Assembly: GCF_009764685.1 (NCBI RefSeq)
Contig: NZ_VHLM01000010.1
Span: 62,001-126,000, forward strand
DNA length: 64,000 bases
Origin: Flavobacterium sp. I-STPP5a
GTDB lineage: Bacteria > Bacteroidota > Bacteroidia > Flavobacteriales > Flavobacteriaceae
Direction of reading: 5' to 3'
This document shows positions 35,269-44,014 of the stretch, one piece after another. Made by a program: the position numbers and the translations under genes. Numbering within the stretch: the stretch's first letter is position 1; every line of letters begins with the position of its first letter. Under the pieces are notes generated by a model. The model did not search any database. It was not told where the DNA came from and was given only the letters and a program-made list of their open reading frames with translations.

Positions 35269-35808
35269 ATGGCAATCGCAAAACCTTTCAACCTTAATGC
35301 ATGGATTAATGAGAACCGTCATCTTCTTAAACCGCCCGTTGGGAACAAAAATTTATATACAGAGTCTGGTGATTATATCGTTATGATTGTTGCTGGCCCA
35401 AACGCCCGTAAAGACTACCATTACAATGAAACCGAAGAACTATTTTACCAACTCGAAGGTTCGATAAAAGTAATTATTCAAGAAGATGGAGAACGCAAGG
35501 AAATGGAATTACATCCTGGTGACATGTATCTTAATCCAGTCAAAACGCCTCATTCGCCTGTGCGTTCCGAGGGTTCTATTGGGCTTGTCATAGAAAGGAA
35601 AAGAGCCGGACAAGGATTTACAGATGGTCTGCTTTGGTTTTGTGATTCTTGCAACCACAAACTTCATGAAGTCTATTTTGAACTGCATAATATCGAAAAA
35701 GATTTTTTGCCGCATTTCAAGCATTTCTATAATTCAGAAAGCTTGCGCACTTGTAATTCGTGTGGCACAGTCATGCAGGCCGATCCTAAATTTGTTTCTA
35801 AAGACTAG
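35269..35808 (+). CDS. nbaC: 3-hydroxyanthranilate 3,4-dioxygenase
   Basis: 179 residues, the bacterial length. The enzyme opens the ring of 3-hydroxyanthranilate in the kynurenine pathway of tryptophan breakdown, leading to quinolinate and NAD. LKPPVGNKNLY, the cupin iron ligands in DYHYNETEELFYQLEG, HPGDMYLNP and HSPVRSEGSIGLVIERKR are family landmarks. The C-terminal pair CDSCNHK and CNSCGT forms the second, rubredoxin-like metal site. The following gene is an aldehyde dehydrogenase. No other kynurenine gene is in the window. Confidence 0.95.
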   Translation: MAIAKPFNLNAWINENRHLLKPPVGNKNLYTESGDYIVMIVAGPNARKDYHYNETEELFYQLEGSIKVIIQEDGERKEMELHPGDMYLNPVKTPHSPVRSEGSIGLVIERKRAGQGFTDGLLWFCDSCNHKLHEVYFELHNIEKDFLPHFKHFYNSESLRTCNSCGTVMQADPKFVSKD

Positions 35809-35812
35809 TTTT

Positions 35813-35895
35813 TTTAGGAGCTATTCCCGTCATCCGCTGTATCTTTTATTCCTGCAAAGGCAGTCATAAAAGGATGCCGCTACTACCGGGGCTAG
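35813..35895. repeat. Imperfect palindromic intergenic repeat (REP-like)
   Basis: GGAGCTATTCCCGTCATCC at one end folds back on GGATGCCGCTACTACCGGGG at the other, with an inner stem of ATCTTTTAT against ATAAAAGGAT. It resembles a dispersed family of intergenic palindromes seen in Flavobacteria, recalled from memory rather than checked. A decayed relative may lie at 4010-4045. It may also terminate nbaC transcription. Confidence 0.5.
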
Positions 35896-36025
35896 AAAAT
35901 AGTACACCAAATAGACGATATGTTTTTTCATTTTGAAATTTCAATCACGGCACAAACTCGAATACGGTGGTGTTTTCACGTACAAATTTATATATTCAAT
36001 CAAGTAAAATTGCAGTTTCACACTG

Positions 36026-36054
36026 TTGTATTTCAAGTCAAATCAATATATTTG
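36026..36054 (+). promoter_or_regulatory. Promoter of the aldehyde dehydrogenase gene
   Basis: TTG at 36026-36028, an 18-base spacer and TATATTTG at 36047-36054; a strong match to the Bacteroidota promoter, 36 bases before the ATG. Confidence 0.65.
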
Positions 36055-36090
36055 TAAAAAAATATAACAATATTTAATAAAAAAGTTACA

Positions 36091-37644
36091 ATGATAACAA
36101 TAGCAGATCAATTCGGAATGAAAGAAGCATTGGCGCAATTGGGCGTACAACCCATAAACGAAGGAACGTCAACAGGAATAAATCATTTTTCAAACGGTGA
36201 AATTCTAGAAAGTCATTCACCAGTAGATGGCCAGCTGATAGCTTCGGTAAAAACAACAACCGCTGCCGATTATGAAAAAGTAATGCAAACTGCTACAGAG
36301 GCATTCAAGACTTTTAAAACAATGCCAGCGCCACAACGCGGTGAAATTGTACGCCAGTTTGGTGAAAAATTACGTAAAAATAAAGAAGCTTTAGGCAAGT
36401 TAGTTTCCTACGAAATGGGGAAATCATTGCAAGAAGGATATGGAGAAGTTCAAGAAATGATTGACATCTGTGATTTTGCAGTAGGATTATCTCGTCAATT
36501 ACACGGTTTAACCATGCACTCTGAACGTCCTGGACATAGAATGTATGAGCAATACCATCCAATGGGAGTTGTGGGAATTATTTCAGCTTTCAATTTTCCA
36601 GTAGCAGTTTGGGCTTGGAACACAGCATTAGCTTGGATTTGCGGCGATGTTTGCGTTTGGAAACCATCTGAAAAAACACCTCTTTGTGGTATTGCTTGCC
36701 AAAATATTATTGCCGAAGTAATAAAAGAAAACAACCTGCCTGAAGGAATTTCTTGTTTGATCAACGGAGATTATAAAGTAGGCGAAATGATGACAAATGA
36801 CAAACGCGTTCCGTTGGTATCTGCAACAGGTTCTACTCGTATGGGAAAAATTGTAGCGCAAGCGGTTGCAGGTCGTCTTGGAAAATCTTTGTTAGAATTA
36901 GGTGGAAACAATGCCATCATTGTAACTCCAGATGCTGATATAAAAATGACAGTTATTGGTGCTGTATTTGGTGCGGTAGGAACAGCAGGGCAACGTTGTA
37001 CTTCAACACGTAGATTGATCATTCACGAAAGTATTTATGATACGGTAAAAGATGCCATGGTATCGGCTTACAAGCAATTGCGTATTGGTAATCCATTAGA
37101 TGAAAACAACCATGTTGGACCATTAATTGATACTCATGCTGTAGAAATGTATAATAAAGCATTAGAAAAAGTAGTTGCCGAAGGTGGAAAAATTCTTGTA
37201 GAAGGTGGAGTACTTTCTGGTGAAGGATTTGAAAGTGGTTGTTATGTAAAACCAGCTATTGCTGAGGCTGACAACGCTTTTGAAATTGTGCAGCACGAAA
37301 CTTTTGCTCCTGTATTGTACTTATTAAAATATTCAGGAACGGTAGAAAATGCCATTGCAATTCAAAACGGAGTAGCACAAGGATTGTCATCTGCAATTAT
37401 GACCAACAATTTGCGTGAAGCGGAATTATTTTTATCAGTAACCGGTTCTGATTGCGGTATAGCAAACGTAAACATTGGAACTTCAGGTGCCGAAATTGGT
37501 GGTGCTTTTGGAGGAGAAAAAGAAACTGGTGGCGGTCGTGAGTCTGGCTCTGATGCTTGGAAAGTGTATATGAGAAGACAAACAAATACCATCAATTACA
37601 CCACAAGTTTACCCCTAGCACAAGGAATTAAATTTGATTTGTAA
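36091..37644 (+). CDS. ALDH7-like aldehyde dehydrogenase
   Basis: 517 residues. Catalytic cysteine in GTAGQRCTSTRRL (about C302) and general-base glutamate in LLELGGNNAIIV. The C-terminal EIGGAFGGEKETGGGRESGSDAWKVYMRR is diagnostic of the ALDH7 (antiquitin, alpha-aminoadipic or piperideine-6-carboxylate dehydrogenase) class. In this setting it may act in lysine breakdown; the neighbouring nbaC raises the possibility of a role with kynurenine-derived semialdehydes, but that step is normally done by ALDH8-type enzymes. It has its own promoter and a strong terminator. Confidence 0.92.
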   Translation: MITIADQFGMKEALAQLGVQPINEGTSTGINHFSNGEILESHSPVDGQLIASVKTTTAADYEKVMQTATEAFKTFKTMPAPQRGEIVRQFGEKLRKNKEALGKLVSYEMGKSLQEGYGEVQEMIDICDFAVGLSRQLHGLTMHSERPGHRMYEQYHPMGVVGIISAFNFPVAVWAWNTALAWICGDVCVWKPSEKTPLCGIACQNIIAEVIKENNLPEGISCLINGDYKVGEMMTNDKRVPLVSATGSTRMGKIVAQAVAGRLGKSLLELGGNNAIIVTPDADIKMTVIGAVFGAVGTAGQRCTSTRRLIIHESIYDTVKDAMVSAYKQLRIGNPLDENNHVGPLIDTHAVEMYNKALEKVVAEGGKILVEGGVLSGEGFESGCYVKPAIAEADNAFEIVQHETFAPVLYLLKYSGTVENAIAIQNGVAQGLSSAIMTNNLREAELFLSVTGSDCGIANVNIGTSGAEIGGAFGGEKETGGGRESGSDAWKVYMRRQTNTINYTTSLPLAQGIKFDL

Positions 37645-37663
37645 TTGAATAATTAGAAATACT

Positions 37664-37700
37664 AAAAAAGGCAATTTGAAATTTCAAATTGCCTTTTTTT
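37664..37700. terminator. Bidirectional terminator
   Basis: AAAGGCAATTTGAAA pairs perfectly with TTTCAAATTGCCTTT, flanked by A and T runs, between two convergent genes. Confidence 0.9.
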
Positions 37701-37719
37701 ATTTTAAAATAGTTTTGTT

Positions 37720-38217
37720 TTACAAATTGAAAGACGCTCCAACATTAAATGTGAACTGATTGTTTAATTTGTCAAAACCGATAGGATTCGTTTTGTAGCT
37801 AGCAATAGGAATTCCAGCTTCGGTAAAAATTCCGAAACCTTCAGTAAAGAAATAACGGAAACCCAAGTGAGCACCAAAATTGCGTAAGCCTAAATCCAAA
37901 CCTGGATAAATATCCATTTTTTCATCTAATTGAAATACATTTCCTAAATTAGCGCTAAATCTTCCTTTTACGTCAATTCTATCTCCAAATTCTGGTTTGT
38001 TACCCAGCGCATCATTCGACACAGATAATAAATAAGAAGACGCAATCCCGAAAGACATGTTTTCACCCAAACCAAAATCTGTTGAAACTCTAATTCCTGA
38101 ACCTCCATCTTGAATTGTTGCACCAAGGTCAAATTTCACATCTCCAGCACCTTTAAAAGCCTGAGCTTGTGATAGTCCAACTGTTAGTAGTAACGCCAAT
38201 GTAATAATCTTTTTCAT
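37720..38217 (-). CDS. Secreted outer-membrane beta-barrel-like protein
   Basis: 165 residues with a Sec signal (MKKIITLALLLTVGLSQAQA). The mature part alternates short amphipathic strands ending in aromatic or glycine residues and finishes FTFNVGASFNL, the usual C-terminal signature of a small outer-membrane beta-barrel. Functional role unknown. It follows the phosphoesterase gene by 40 bases in the same direction and could be co-transcribed with it. Confidence 0.8.
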   Translation of the reverse strand: MKKIITLALLLTVGLSQAQAFKGAGDVKFDLGATIQDGGSGIRVSTDFGLGENMSFGIASSYLLSVSNDALGNKPEFGDRIDVKGRFSANLGNVFQLDEKMDIYPGLDLGLRNFGAHLGFRYFFTEGFGIFTEAGIPIASYKTNPIGFDKLNNQFTFNVGASFNL

Positions 38218-38257
38218 ACTTATTTTTTTTAATGGTGTAAAAGTACTTCAATAATAA

Positions 38258-38983
38258 TTAATTTCTTCCTTTTTCGTCAAAATACAATTGATGTAAAGGC
38301 TCGCTTTGCCAGAACTCTTTAGTATCTACATCAAGTATGGTTAGCGCTCCCTTAAAAGCTGCTCCTGTATCAACGTTCCATACATTTGCCTTTTGTACAG
38401 GTGTTGTCTCGCCTATACGAGTCACAGGCGTATGTCCAATGTATATTTCTTCATACAACGTAAAACGTTTGGGATAAAAAGGGTGATCCGTTTTCATCCT
38501 GTCATCTAGCGCGAGCGCAGTTTCCCACAACGTTCTATCCCAGTAAAATTGACCAGTAAAATATTCAAAATTGACCCCGTTTATATTAGTAAAACCGGCG
38601 TGTACATACAAGCGTCTTTTTTCATCAACATGGAAATTCTCTAGTGATTTTAAAAACGTAATGTGTTTTTGTTTTGTAGCGGCACTTACAAGTTCATAGG
38701 CTAGTACTGTTGCTTCTCCACCATGTTTATACCATAAAAGGTTATCTTTATTTTTATCTAGCCATTCTAGCAATAAATCATCGTGATTTCCACGAATACA
38801 AATACAATTTTGTTTGGTTTTTAAATCTATTATAAAATCCAGTACTTGAGGGGATTGGCTCCATCCATCAACATAATCACCCAAAAAAATGAGGGTGTCG
38901 TTTGTAGTGACTTTGGCTCTCTCCATTATTTGATGAAGTGCTCTTAAACCACCGTGAATGTCGCCTATTACAAGTGTTCTCAT
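38258..38983 (-). CDS. Metallophosphoesterase, PP1/PP2A-like serine/threonine phosphatase type
   Basis: 241 residues. The phosphoesterase motifs are complete: GDIHGG at residue 7, FLGDYVDGWSQS with GDxxD, RGNHD near 81, then later histidines in YVHAGF and EIYIGHTPVT. This is the bacterial PP1-like or diadenosine tetraphosphatase class, cytosolic. The physiological substrate (phosphoprotein or nucleotide) cannot be told apart here. Confidence 0.92.
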   Translation of the reverse strand: MRTLVIGDIHGGLRALHQIMERAKVTTNDTLIFLGDYVDGWSQSPQVLDFIIDLKTKQNCICIRGNHDDLLLEWLDKNKDNLLWYKHGGEATVLAYELVSAATKQKHITFLKSLENFHVDEKRRLYVHAGFTNINGVNFEYFTGQFYWDRTLWETALALDDRMKTDHPFYPKRFTLYEEIYIGHTPVTRIGETTPVQKANVWNVDTGAAFKGALTILDVDTKEFWQSEPLHQLYFDEKGRN

Positions 38984-39409
38984 GTATGTGCTGTTTTTTT
39001 AATATTGCAAAAATACTAGAAAATTATTCTAGATGATACTTTAATTTTACAAGCCAAAATACACTTTCTTTTTTTACTTTAACGATAAAAGGATAGCTGA
39101 ATTTACTTTTTTTTACGATGTTTTTTGTGGTTTTAAAAATCACTGTTTTTAGTGAGTAATTATTTTAGTTTTTTAGTTTAAATTTACAAAAAATACTAAA
39201 TTTCCTTAATATGGGCGTAATTGTAGAGTTGTCATTGCTTATAGCTAAATTTATTTGCCAATTGGTTACAGAATTACTGGCTTTTTTTTAGCAAAAGTCC
39301 GTTTCTATATAATTCTGACATTTTTAAAAAATGTAAAATACTATATAGTATTGGTTTCATTAAATACAGCTTGTTTTTTAATTTTGTAAAAATTAAAAAT
39401 GGAATCATT
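38984..39409. other. AT-rich gap without a gene
   Basis: 426 bases. A candidate -7 element TATTTTTG for the phosphoesterase is at 39008-39015 (minus). A 16-base perfect palindrome AATACTATATAGTATT is at 39337-39352, next to a near-palindrome ACATTTTTAAAAAATGT at 39318; these may be the 3' end structure of the AlbA_2 gene. Nothing else is recognisable. Confidence 0.5.
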
Positions 39410-40549
39410 TTATTGAACGTCATATTTCATCTTTCTCAAAATTCGTAATGACTCCTTAAACGATAAATACACTTGGTTAAAAGGTTTCAATATTGGCTTA
39501 GCATCAATCAATTTTTGTTTGGCATCATCAAAACCGTTGAGGTAACAAATCATGAAGGTAGAGGGTAAGTTTGCTAGATCTTTGTTTTCTCTATGGTTTA
39601 ACTCAAAACCCTTTTCTAGCTTTTTTAAGATACTAAGGTTTACATTATAAATGTGAAACAGTAATTTTTTATTGAATTCTGGCGGTTGAAATAAAAACTC
39701 TCGTTCAATTTTATAATATCCATTGTCTTGAAAATGAATGGTTTGTTTTTCAAGTGGATAATAGCTGGTTTTATCATTTAAACCCAATGGAACATATTCA
39801 ATAATAGTAAAAGTATCTTCGTCAAAAGTGATTTCAACCACATCTTGTGATGAATAAAAGAGTTTAATTTGCTCATTAATTAATTCAATATCTACACGAG
39901 AAAGATAGGTTTTGTCTCGAGATTTTTTAGTAATACCTGCCCAACAAATAACAAATAATTCTTTAAAGACTTTGTATTTTGGAGACATATCCTTGTGCCG
40001 AAGGTTCATAAAATCCATAACACCATCAAGCGTATTTTCAATACTATTTCTGGAGTTGTTTTCTATACCAATAACTGTCTCAGTGTTTTGATAATTTTTT
40101 TCAAAGTCTCCGTCAAGTGGTATGGTATTGCTGCCGCGTCTAATAAAAATAGATGAAATAGGAATGGTGTGTATTCCTTTTTTGAAGGATGATGTTTTGT
40201 TTTTGGGTTTTATGGTAACAAGACCCACTACTTTTTCCTTAGGTAAATTAGGAAAAGGAATATTCTCGTATTGAATTTTGGGAGGATTTTCAAGATAGGC
40301 GTTTACAAGATTTTGGATACGGCTATCGTCAAAAAAATCATCACCTACAATTGTATTTTCCTGATCTTCAACGCCTACTACAATGTATGAATTATTAGTT
40401 GGATTAGAGTTAGAAAGAGCACAAATGTGTTTTAAAAATTTTGCTTTTCCCTCACGAGAATGCAAGTTCAACTGTCTTTTTTTATCATAAAAACTACTCT
40501 CGTCATTATGAGCGAGTAGGTTTTTAATAAGTAGACGTTTGTTGATCAT
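39410..40549 (-). CDS. AlbA_2 (Schlafen-type) domain protein
   Basis: 379 residues. The N-terminal ~170 residues match the AlbA_2 putative DNA-binding/ATP-binding domain: LNLHSREGKAKFLKHICALSN, then YIVVGVEDQENTIVGDD and IFIRRGSNTIPL. In this family the domain begins with an E-x-x-x-K type motif, here replaced by SSFYDKKRQ. The C-terminal ~200 residues are unrecognised and contain no helicase or winged-helix motif that I can see. Such proteins occur as regulators and in phage-defence loci; there is no other defence gene here. Confidence 0.8.
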   Translation of the reverse strand: MINKRLLIKNLLAHNDESSFYDKKRQLNLHSREGKAKFLKHICALSNSNPTNNSYIVVGVEDQENTIVGDDFFDDSRIQNLVNAYLENPPKIQYENIPFPNLPKEKVVGLVTIKPKNKTSSFKKGIHTIPISSIFIRRGSNTIPLDGDFEKNYQNTETVIGIENNSRNSIENTLDGVMDFMNLRHKDMSPKYKVFKELFVICWAGITKKSRDKTYLSRVDIELINEQIKLFYSSQDVVEITFDEDTFTIIEYVPLGLNDKTSYYPLEKQTIHFQDNGYYKIEREFLFQPPEFNKKLLFHIYNVNLSILKKLEKGFELNHRENKDLANLPSTFMICYLNGFDDAKQKLIDAKPILKPFNQVYLSFKESLRILRKMKYDVQ

Positions 40550-40558
40550 CGTTATTTT

Positions 40559-41031
40559 TTATTATTTATTTCTATTTTTTATTGTTGGCTAAACAGAGTT
40601 ATTAGTCATATTTTGATCCTTTTCTGTCAGAACTCTTTAAAAAATTCATGAATTTTGAAATTTGATCAATTATAATTTGAGATTTTAAAGTTAACTCCAA
40701 AAACGTTTTTTCGTTGATATGTTTTCTGTCGAAGGTACGCTGTAGTTGTGCTTTTGTTTCACAACATGAACCTCTTGAATAACTCAAAAAGTTATAAATT
40801 CTTTGTTTCCTCCGCGACCAAAACCCTCAGCAATATTATCCATAACTGACCCAGAAGAACCATTGATTTGATCCCTTAATTTATAATCTTGACCAAGAGT
40901 TGTATTTTCAATCAAATGCCAAACATGATTGCTTTGTTCTCTGGCTAATTGATAAATTCCCATTTCCTCAAAAGAATTGTAATTCGCCATATTCGAAGAT
41001 TTTATAAATAATCAATAGAAATAAATAATAA
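40559..41031 (-). repeat. Inverted-repeat-bounded unit 3 (18-bp perfect arms)
   Basis: TTATTATTTATTTCTATT at 40559-40576 is exactly complementary to 41014-41031. The right side repeats the AATAGAAATA unit again at 41039-41048. The unit encloses a frameshifted four-helix gene and begins 10 bases from the AlbA_2 ATG. Its arm sequence is unrelated to the arms of the other three units. Confidence 0.65.
40602..40990 (-). pseudogene. Four-helix bundle protein, IVP/S23 family (copy 3, frameshifted)
   Basis: The first 67 codons (40784-40990) read MANYNSFEEMGIYQLAREQ and include [17 protein letters not shown], then run into a stop. The rest of the family sequence, SYSRGSCCETKAQLQR, continues in another frame to 40602. 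Inserting one A at 40791-40795 (ATAAC to ATAAAC) restores EFINFLSYSRGS, so a single-base deletion, or a sequencing error, separates the halves. The full-length product would be about 129 residues, like copies 1 and 2. It lies between the SDR and AlbA_2 genes in the same direction. Confidence 0.85.
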
Positions 41032-41051
41032 TCAATCAATAGAAATACTAA

Positions 41052-41804
41052 TTAATCTCTTTTTAAAATAGTAGCTGCTGCTTGGGCTGTTGGTAATACC
41101 ATCAAGTCGGCAATGTTTACGTGATAGGGTCTAGAAACCACAAAATGAATAATATCAGCAATATCCTCGGCACGCAGGGGTTCAAATCCTTTATATACAT
41201 TTGCAGCTTTTTCTGTATCGCCTTTAAATCGTACTTCGCTAAACTCAGTCTCTACAGCGCCAGGATGTATGCCACCCACTCGTATGCCGTAGGGATTTAA
41301 GTCCATTCTCATAGCTTGGTTGAGGGCATCAACGGCGTGTTTAGAGGCACAATATACATTTCCATTTGGATACACTTCTTTCCCAGCTATAGACCCTATG
41401 TTAATGATATGACCTGATTTTCGTTCTATCATTCCAGGAATCACAGCCTTTGAAACGTATAAAAGTCCTTTGACATTAATATCGATCATAGCGTCCCAAT
41501 CGTCTAAATTTCCATTTTGTATTGGGTCAAGACCATGTGCGTTTCCTGCATTATTAATCAAAACATCTATGGTTGCAAAGTTTTCCGGAATTGAGTTAAT
41601 ACTATCAAAAACCGCTTTCTTGTCACGTACATCAAAGTTTAAAGTGTGAACTTCAGTGAGTTTTGAGAGTTCTTGTTTTAAATCATCTAGTCGATCTTCT
41701 CGTCTTCCGCAAAGGATAATTTTATAATTGTTTTTTGCTAAAAGCTGTGCGGTTGCTTTTCCTATTCCGCTAGTAGCTCCAGTTATTAAGGCAGTTTTTA
41801 TCAT
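41052..41804 (-). CDS. Short-chain dehydrogenase, YdfG-like
   Basis: 250 residues, classical SDR. Cofactor motif TGATSGIGKATA near residue 8, NNAGNAH near 86, catalytic S in NIGSIAGKE, and YxxxK as YCASKHA (Y about 153). An arginine pair after the second strand (CGRREDR) indicates NADP(H). The closest recognisable type is the NADP-dependent 3-hydroxy acid dehydrogenase YdfG. The gene is 36 bases downstream of the aldo/keto reductase and probably in one operon with it. Confidence 0.88.
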   Translation of the reverse strand: MIKTALITGATSGIGKATAQLLAKNNYKIILCGRREDRLDDLKQELSKLTEVHTLNFDVRDKKAVFDSINSIPENFATIDVLINNAGNAHGLDPIQNGNLDDWDAMIDINVKGLLYVSKAVIPGMIERKSGHIINIGSIAGKEVYPNGNVYCASKHAVDALNQAMRMDLNPYGIRVGGIHPGAVETEFSEVRFKGDTEKAANVYKGFEPLRAEDIADIIHFVVSRPYHVNIADLMVLPTAQAAATILKRD

Positions 41805-41840
41805 TATTAAAATAATTTTATTTAAAGAGTTTAAAAGTTT

Positions 41841-42713
41841 CTAAGGTACTTTATGACCCATGCTTTCGGTCCAGATAGCAAACCAATCTTCATGTTCTAG
41901 CTCTAATTCAACTGCTTTTTGTAGTGATTGTATACGTGCCACATTTACAGTCCCTGCAATAGGAATTACTTGAGCTGGATGTTTTAAAATCCAAGCCAAT
42001 AAAATAGAATCAGATCCTAAATGGTATTTTGAAACCAGCGTAGCTAGTAATTTCTTTAGTCTTCTTGTTTGCGGAATATCCTCTCTAAAAACAGATCCGA
42101 GTGGATTCCATGACATTGGTCGAATACCGTGAATTTGCATGTAATCAAGGCTGCCATCAAGCATGGGCTCATGATGCGTAGCCGAAAATTGAATTTGATT
42201 GAATGAAACTTCGGTCTTGGTACGGATGAGTTCTGTTTGTGAGGTGGTAAAATTTGATAATCCGAAATCATTAATTTTCCCAGCCGTTTTTAGTTTTAAA
42301 ACCGCCTCAGCAATTTCATCGGCTTGCATTAAGGGGCTAGGTCTGTGCAATAACAGTACATCTAGATAATCTGTTTGCAGGTTTTTCAAGGAATTATCAA
42401 CTGAGTTTATGATGTATTCTTGTGAATATTGGTAATTTTTAACGGTGTTGTTTCTGTTTTCAGTTACCATTTGAATGCCACATTTAGAGATTAGTTGTAT
42501 TCTTTCTCTATCTATTTTACTTGCAGCTAATGCTTTACCAAATTCAAATTCGGTGGTGTAATCTCCATAAATATCAGCATGGTCAAAGGTGCTTATTTTG
42601 TTTTCAAGACACACGTTGATCATGTTTTCCATTTCTTTGGTATTGAGTTTTTTATCCCAAATTCCCCAATTCATGACCCCTGCTATTATGGGTGATATTT
42701 TTGTTTTGCTCAT
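41841..42713 (-). CDS. Aldo/keto reductase, YdhF-like
   Basis: 290 residues from the ATG giving MSKTKISPIIAGVMNWGIWD; a start 42 bases upstream lacks family support. Catalytic residues of the AKR barrel are visible: D and Y in FDHADIYGDY, K in ISKCGIQ and H in LLHRPSP. NADPH-dependent reduction of carbonyls is expected; the natural substrate is unknown. It is the first gene of a two-gene unit with the SDR. Confidence 0.9.
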   Translation of the reverse strand: MSKTKISPIIAGVMNWGIWDKKLNTKEMENMINVCLENKISTFDHADIYGDYTTEFEFGKALAASKIDRERIQLISKCGIQMVTENRNNTVKNYQYSQEYIINSVDNSLKNLQTDYLDVLLLHRPSPLMQADEIAEAVLKLKTAGKINDFGLSNFTTSQTELIRTKTEVSFNQIQFSATHHEPMLDGSLDYMQIHGIRPMSWNPLGSVFREDIPQTRRLKKLLATLVSKYHLGSDSILLAWILKHPAQVIPIAGTVNVARIQSLQKAVELELEHEDWFAIWTESMGHKVP

Positions 42714-42925
42714 GGTTGATTTTTTTTGTTTAAAGGTACAAAACTTTGAAATCAAAGTATAATATTCAAAGTTCTTAAAAATATAAAAATTGTATCACAA
42801 TATGTCCTTAAAATTACCTATTTTATTGAAGTTTTAACCATTTTTTAACATCTTACTTCTAAAAAAAAATTCAATTTGCAGCTTCAAAACGAAGGCATTA
42901 AATACAAGGTTTTAAAAAAGATATA

Positions 42926-43930
42926 ATGGAAGAAAATACGGGGACTTTAGACATAAGAGCTATCAATGAAAAAATAGAAAGAGAGAGTGCGTTCATAGAT
43001 CTTTTGACTATGGAAATGAACAAAGTCATTGTGGGTCAAAAACACATGGTTGAGCGATTGTTGATTGGGCTTTTAGGGCAAGGTCATATTTTACTTGAAG
43101 GTGTACCTGGACTTGCAAAGACTCTTGCCATAAACACTTTGGCGCAAGCCGTTCAAGGATCATTTAGCAGAATCCAGTTTACTCCAGATTTGCTTCCTGC
43201 GGATGTTGTGGGTACTATGATTTACAACATCAAGGCAAATGAATTTTCTATAAAAAAAGGTCCTATTTTTGCCAATTTTGTTTTGGCAGATGAGATCAAC
43301 CGTGCTCCAGCCAAAGTACAATCGGCATTACTAGAGGCGATGCAGGAAAAGCAAGTAACCATTGGGGATACTACTTTTAAACTGGATAGACCTTTCTTAG
43401 TATTGGCAACACAAAACCCAGTGGAGCAAGAAGGAACGTATCAATTGCCTGAGGCTCAAGTGGATCGTTTTATGCTGAAAACGGTTATCGATTACCCTAA
43501 GATGGAAGATGAACGCCTTGTAATTCGTCAAAATTTAAAAGGGAGTTATGAAAAAGTAAATGCTGTAGTATCTGTTGAACAAATTTTGCGAGCTCAAGAA
43601 GCCGTAAGAGAGGTGTACATGGATGAAAAAATTGAAAAATACATTTTGGATATCGTGTTTGCAACGCGTTATCCTGAAAAATATAAACTAGCTGATTTAA
43701 AACCTTTGATCAGTTTTGGAGCTTCTCCTCGTGGAAGTATCAATTTGGCGAATGCCGCAAAATGTTATGCTTTTATCAAGCGCCGTGGGTATGTTATTCC
43801 TGAGGATGTTCGTGCAGTTGTGCATGATGTGTTACGCCACCGTATAGGAATTACGTATGAGGCCGAAGCAGAAAACGTTACTTCTGTTGACATCATCAAT
43901 AAAATTGTAAACGAAGTAGAAGTACCTTAA
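42926..43930 (+). CDS. MoxR-type AAA+ ATPase
   Basis: 334 residues. Walker A GVPGLAKT near residue 60, Walker B FVLADEINRAPAK near 115, sensor 1 LATQNPVEQEGTYQLPEAQVDRF, all hallmark MoxR sequence. MoxR ATPases act as chaperones with VWA-domain proteins. It opens the bat locus: DUF58, a membrane protein, BatA, BatB, BatC, BatD and BatE follow in the same direction, an arrangement common in Bacteroidota and linked to envelope stress tolerance. Confidence 0.95.
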   Translation: MEENTGTLDIRAINEKIERESAFIDLLTMEMNKVIVGQKHMVERLLIGLLGQGHILLEGVPGLAKTLAINTLAQAVQGSFSRIQFTPDLLPADVVGTMIYNIKANEFSIKKGPIFANFVLADEINRAPAKVQSALLEAMQEKQVTIGDTTFKLDRPFLVLATQNPVEQEGTYQLPEAQVDRFMLKTVIDYPKMEDERLVIRQNLKGSYEKVNAVVSVEQILRAQEAVREVYMDEKIEKYILDIVFATRYPEKYKLADLKPLISFGASPRGSINLANAAKCYAFIKRRGYVIPEDVRAVVHDVLRHRIGITYEAEAENVTSVDIINKIVNEVEVP

Positions 43931-43933
43931 AAA

Positions 43934-44009
43934 TTAGTTTTCAGTTTTCAGTCACAGTGTATAAGATATGACTTGTCAACTGCGACTGAAAACTGCGACT
44001 GAAAACTAA
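43934..44009 (+). repeat. Palindromic ACTGAAAAC micro-repeat between moxR and DUF58
   Basis: TTAGTTTTCAGT at 43934-43945 pairs perfectly with ACTGAAAACTAA at 43998-44009; a second register, AGTTTTCAGTC with GACTGAAAACT, is also available. It fills almost the whole gap and contains no reading frame. Confidence 0.6.
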
Positions 44010-44014
44010 AAAAA

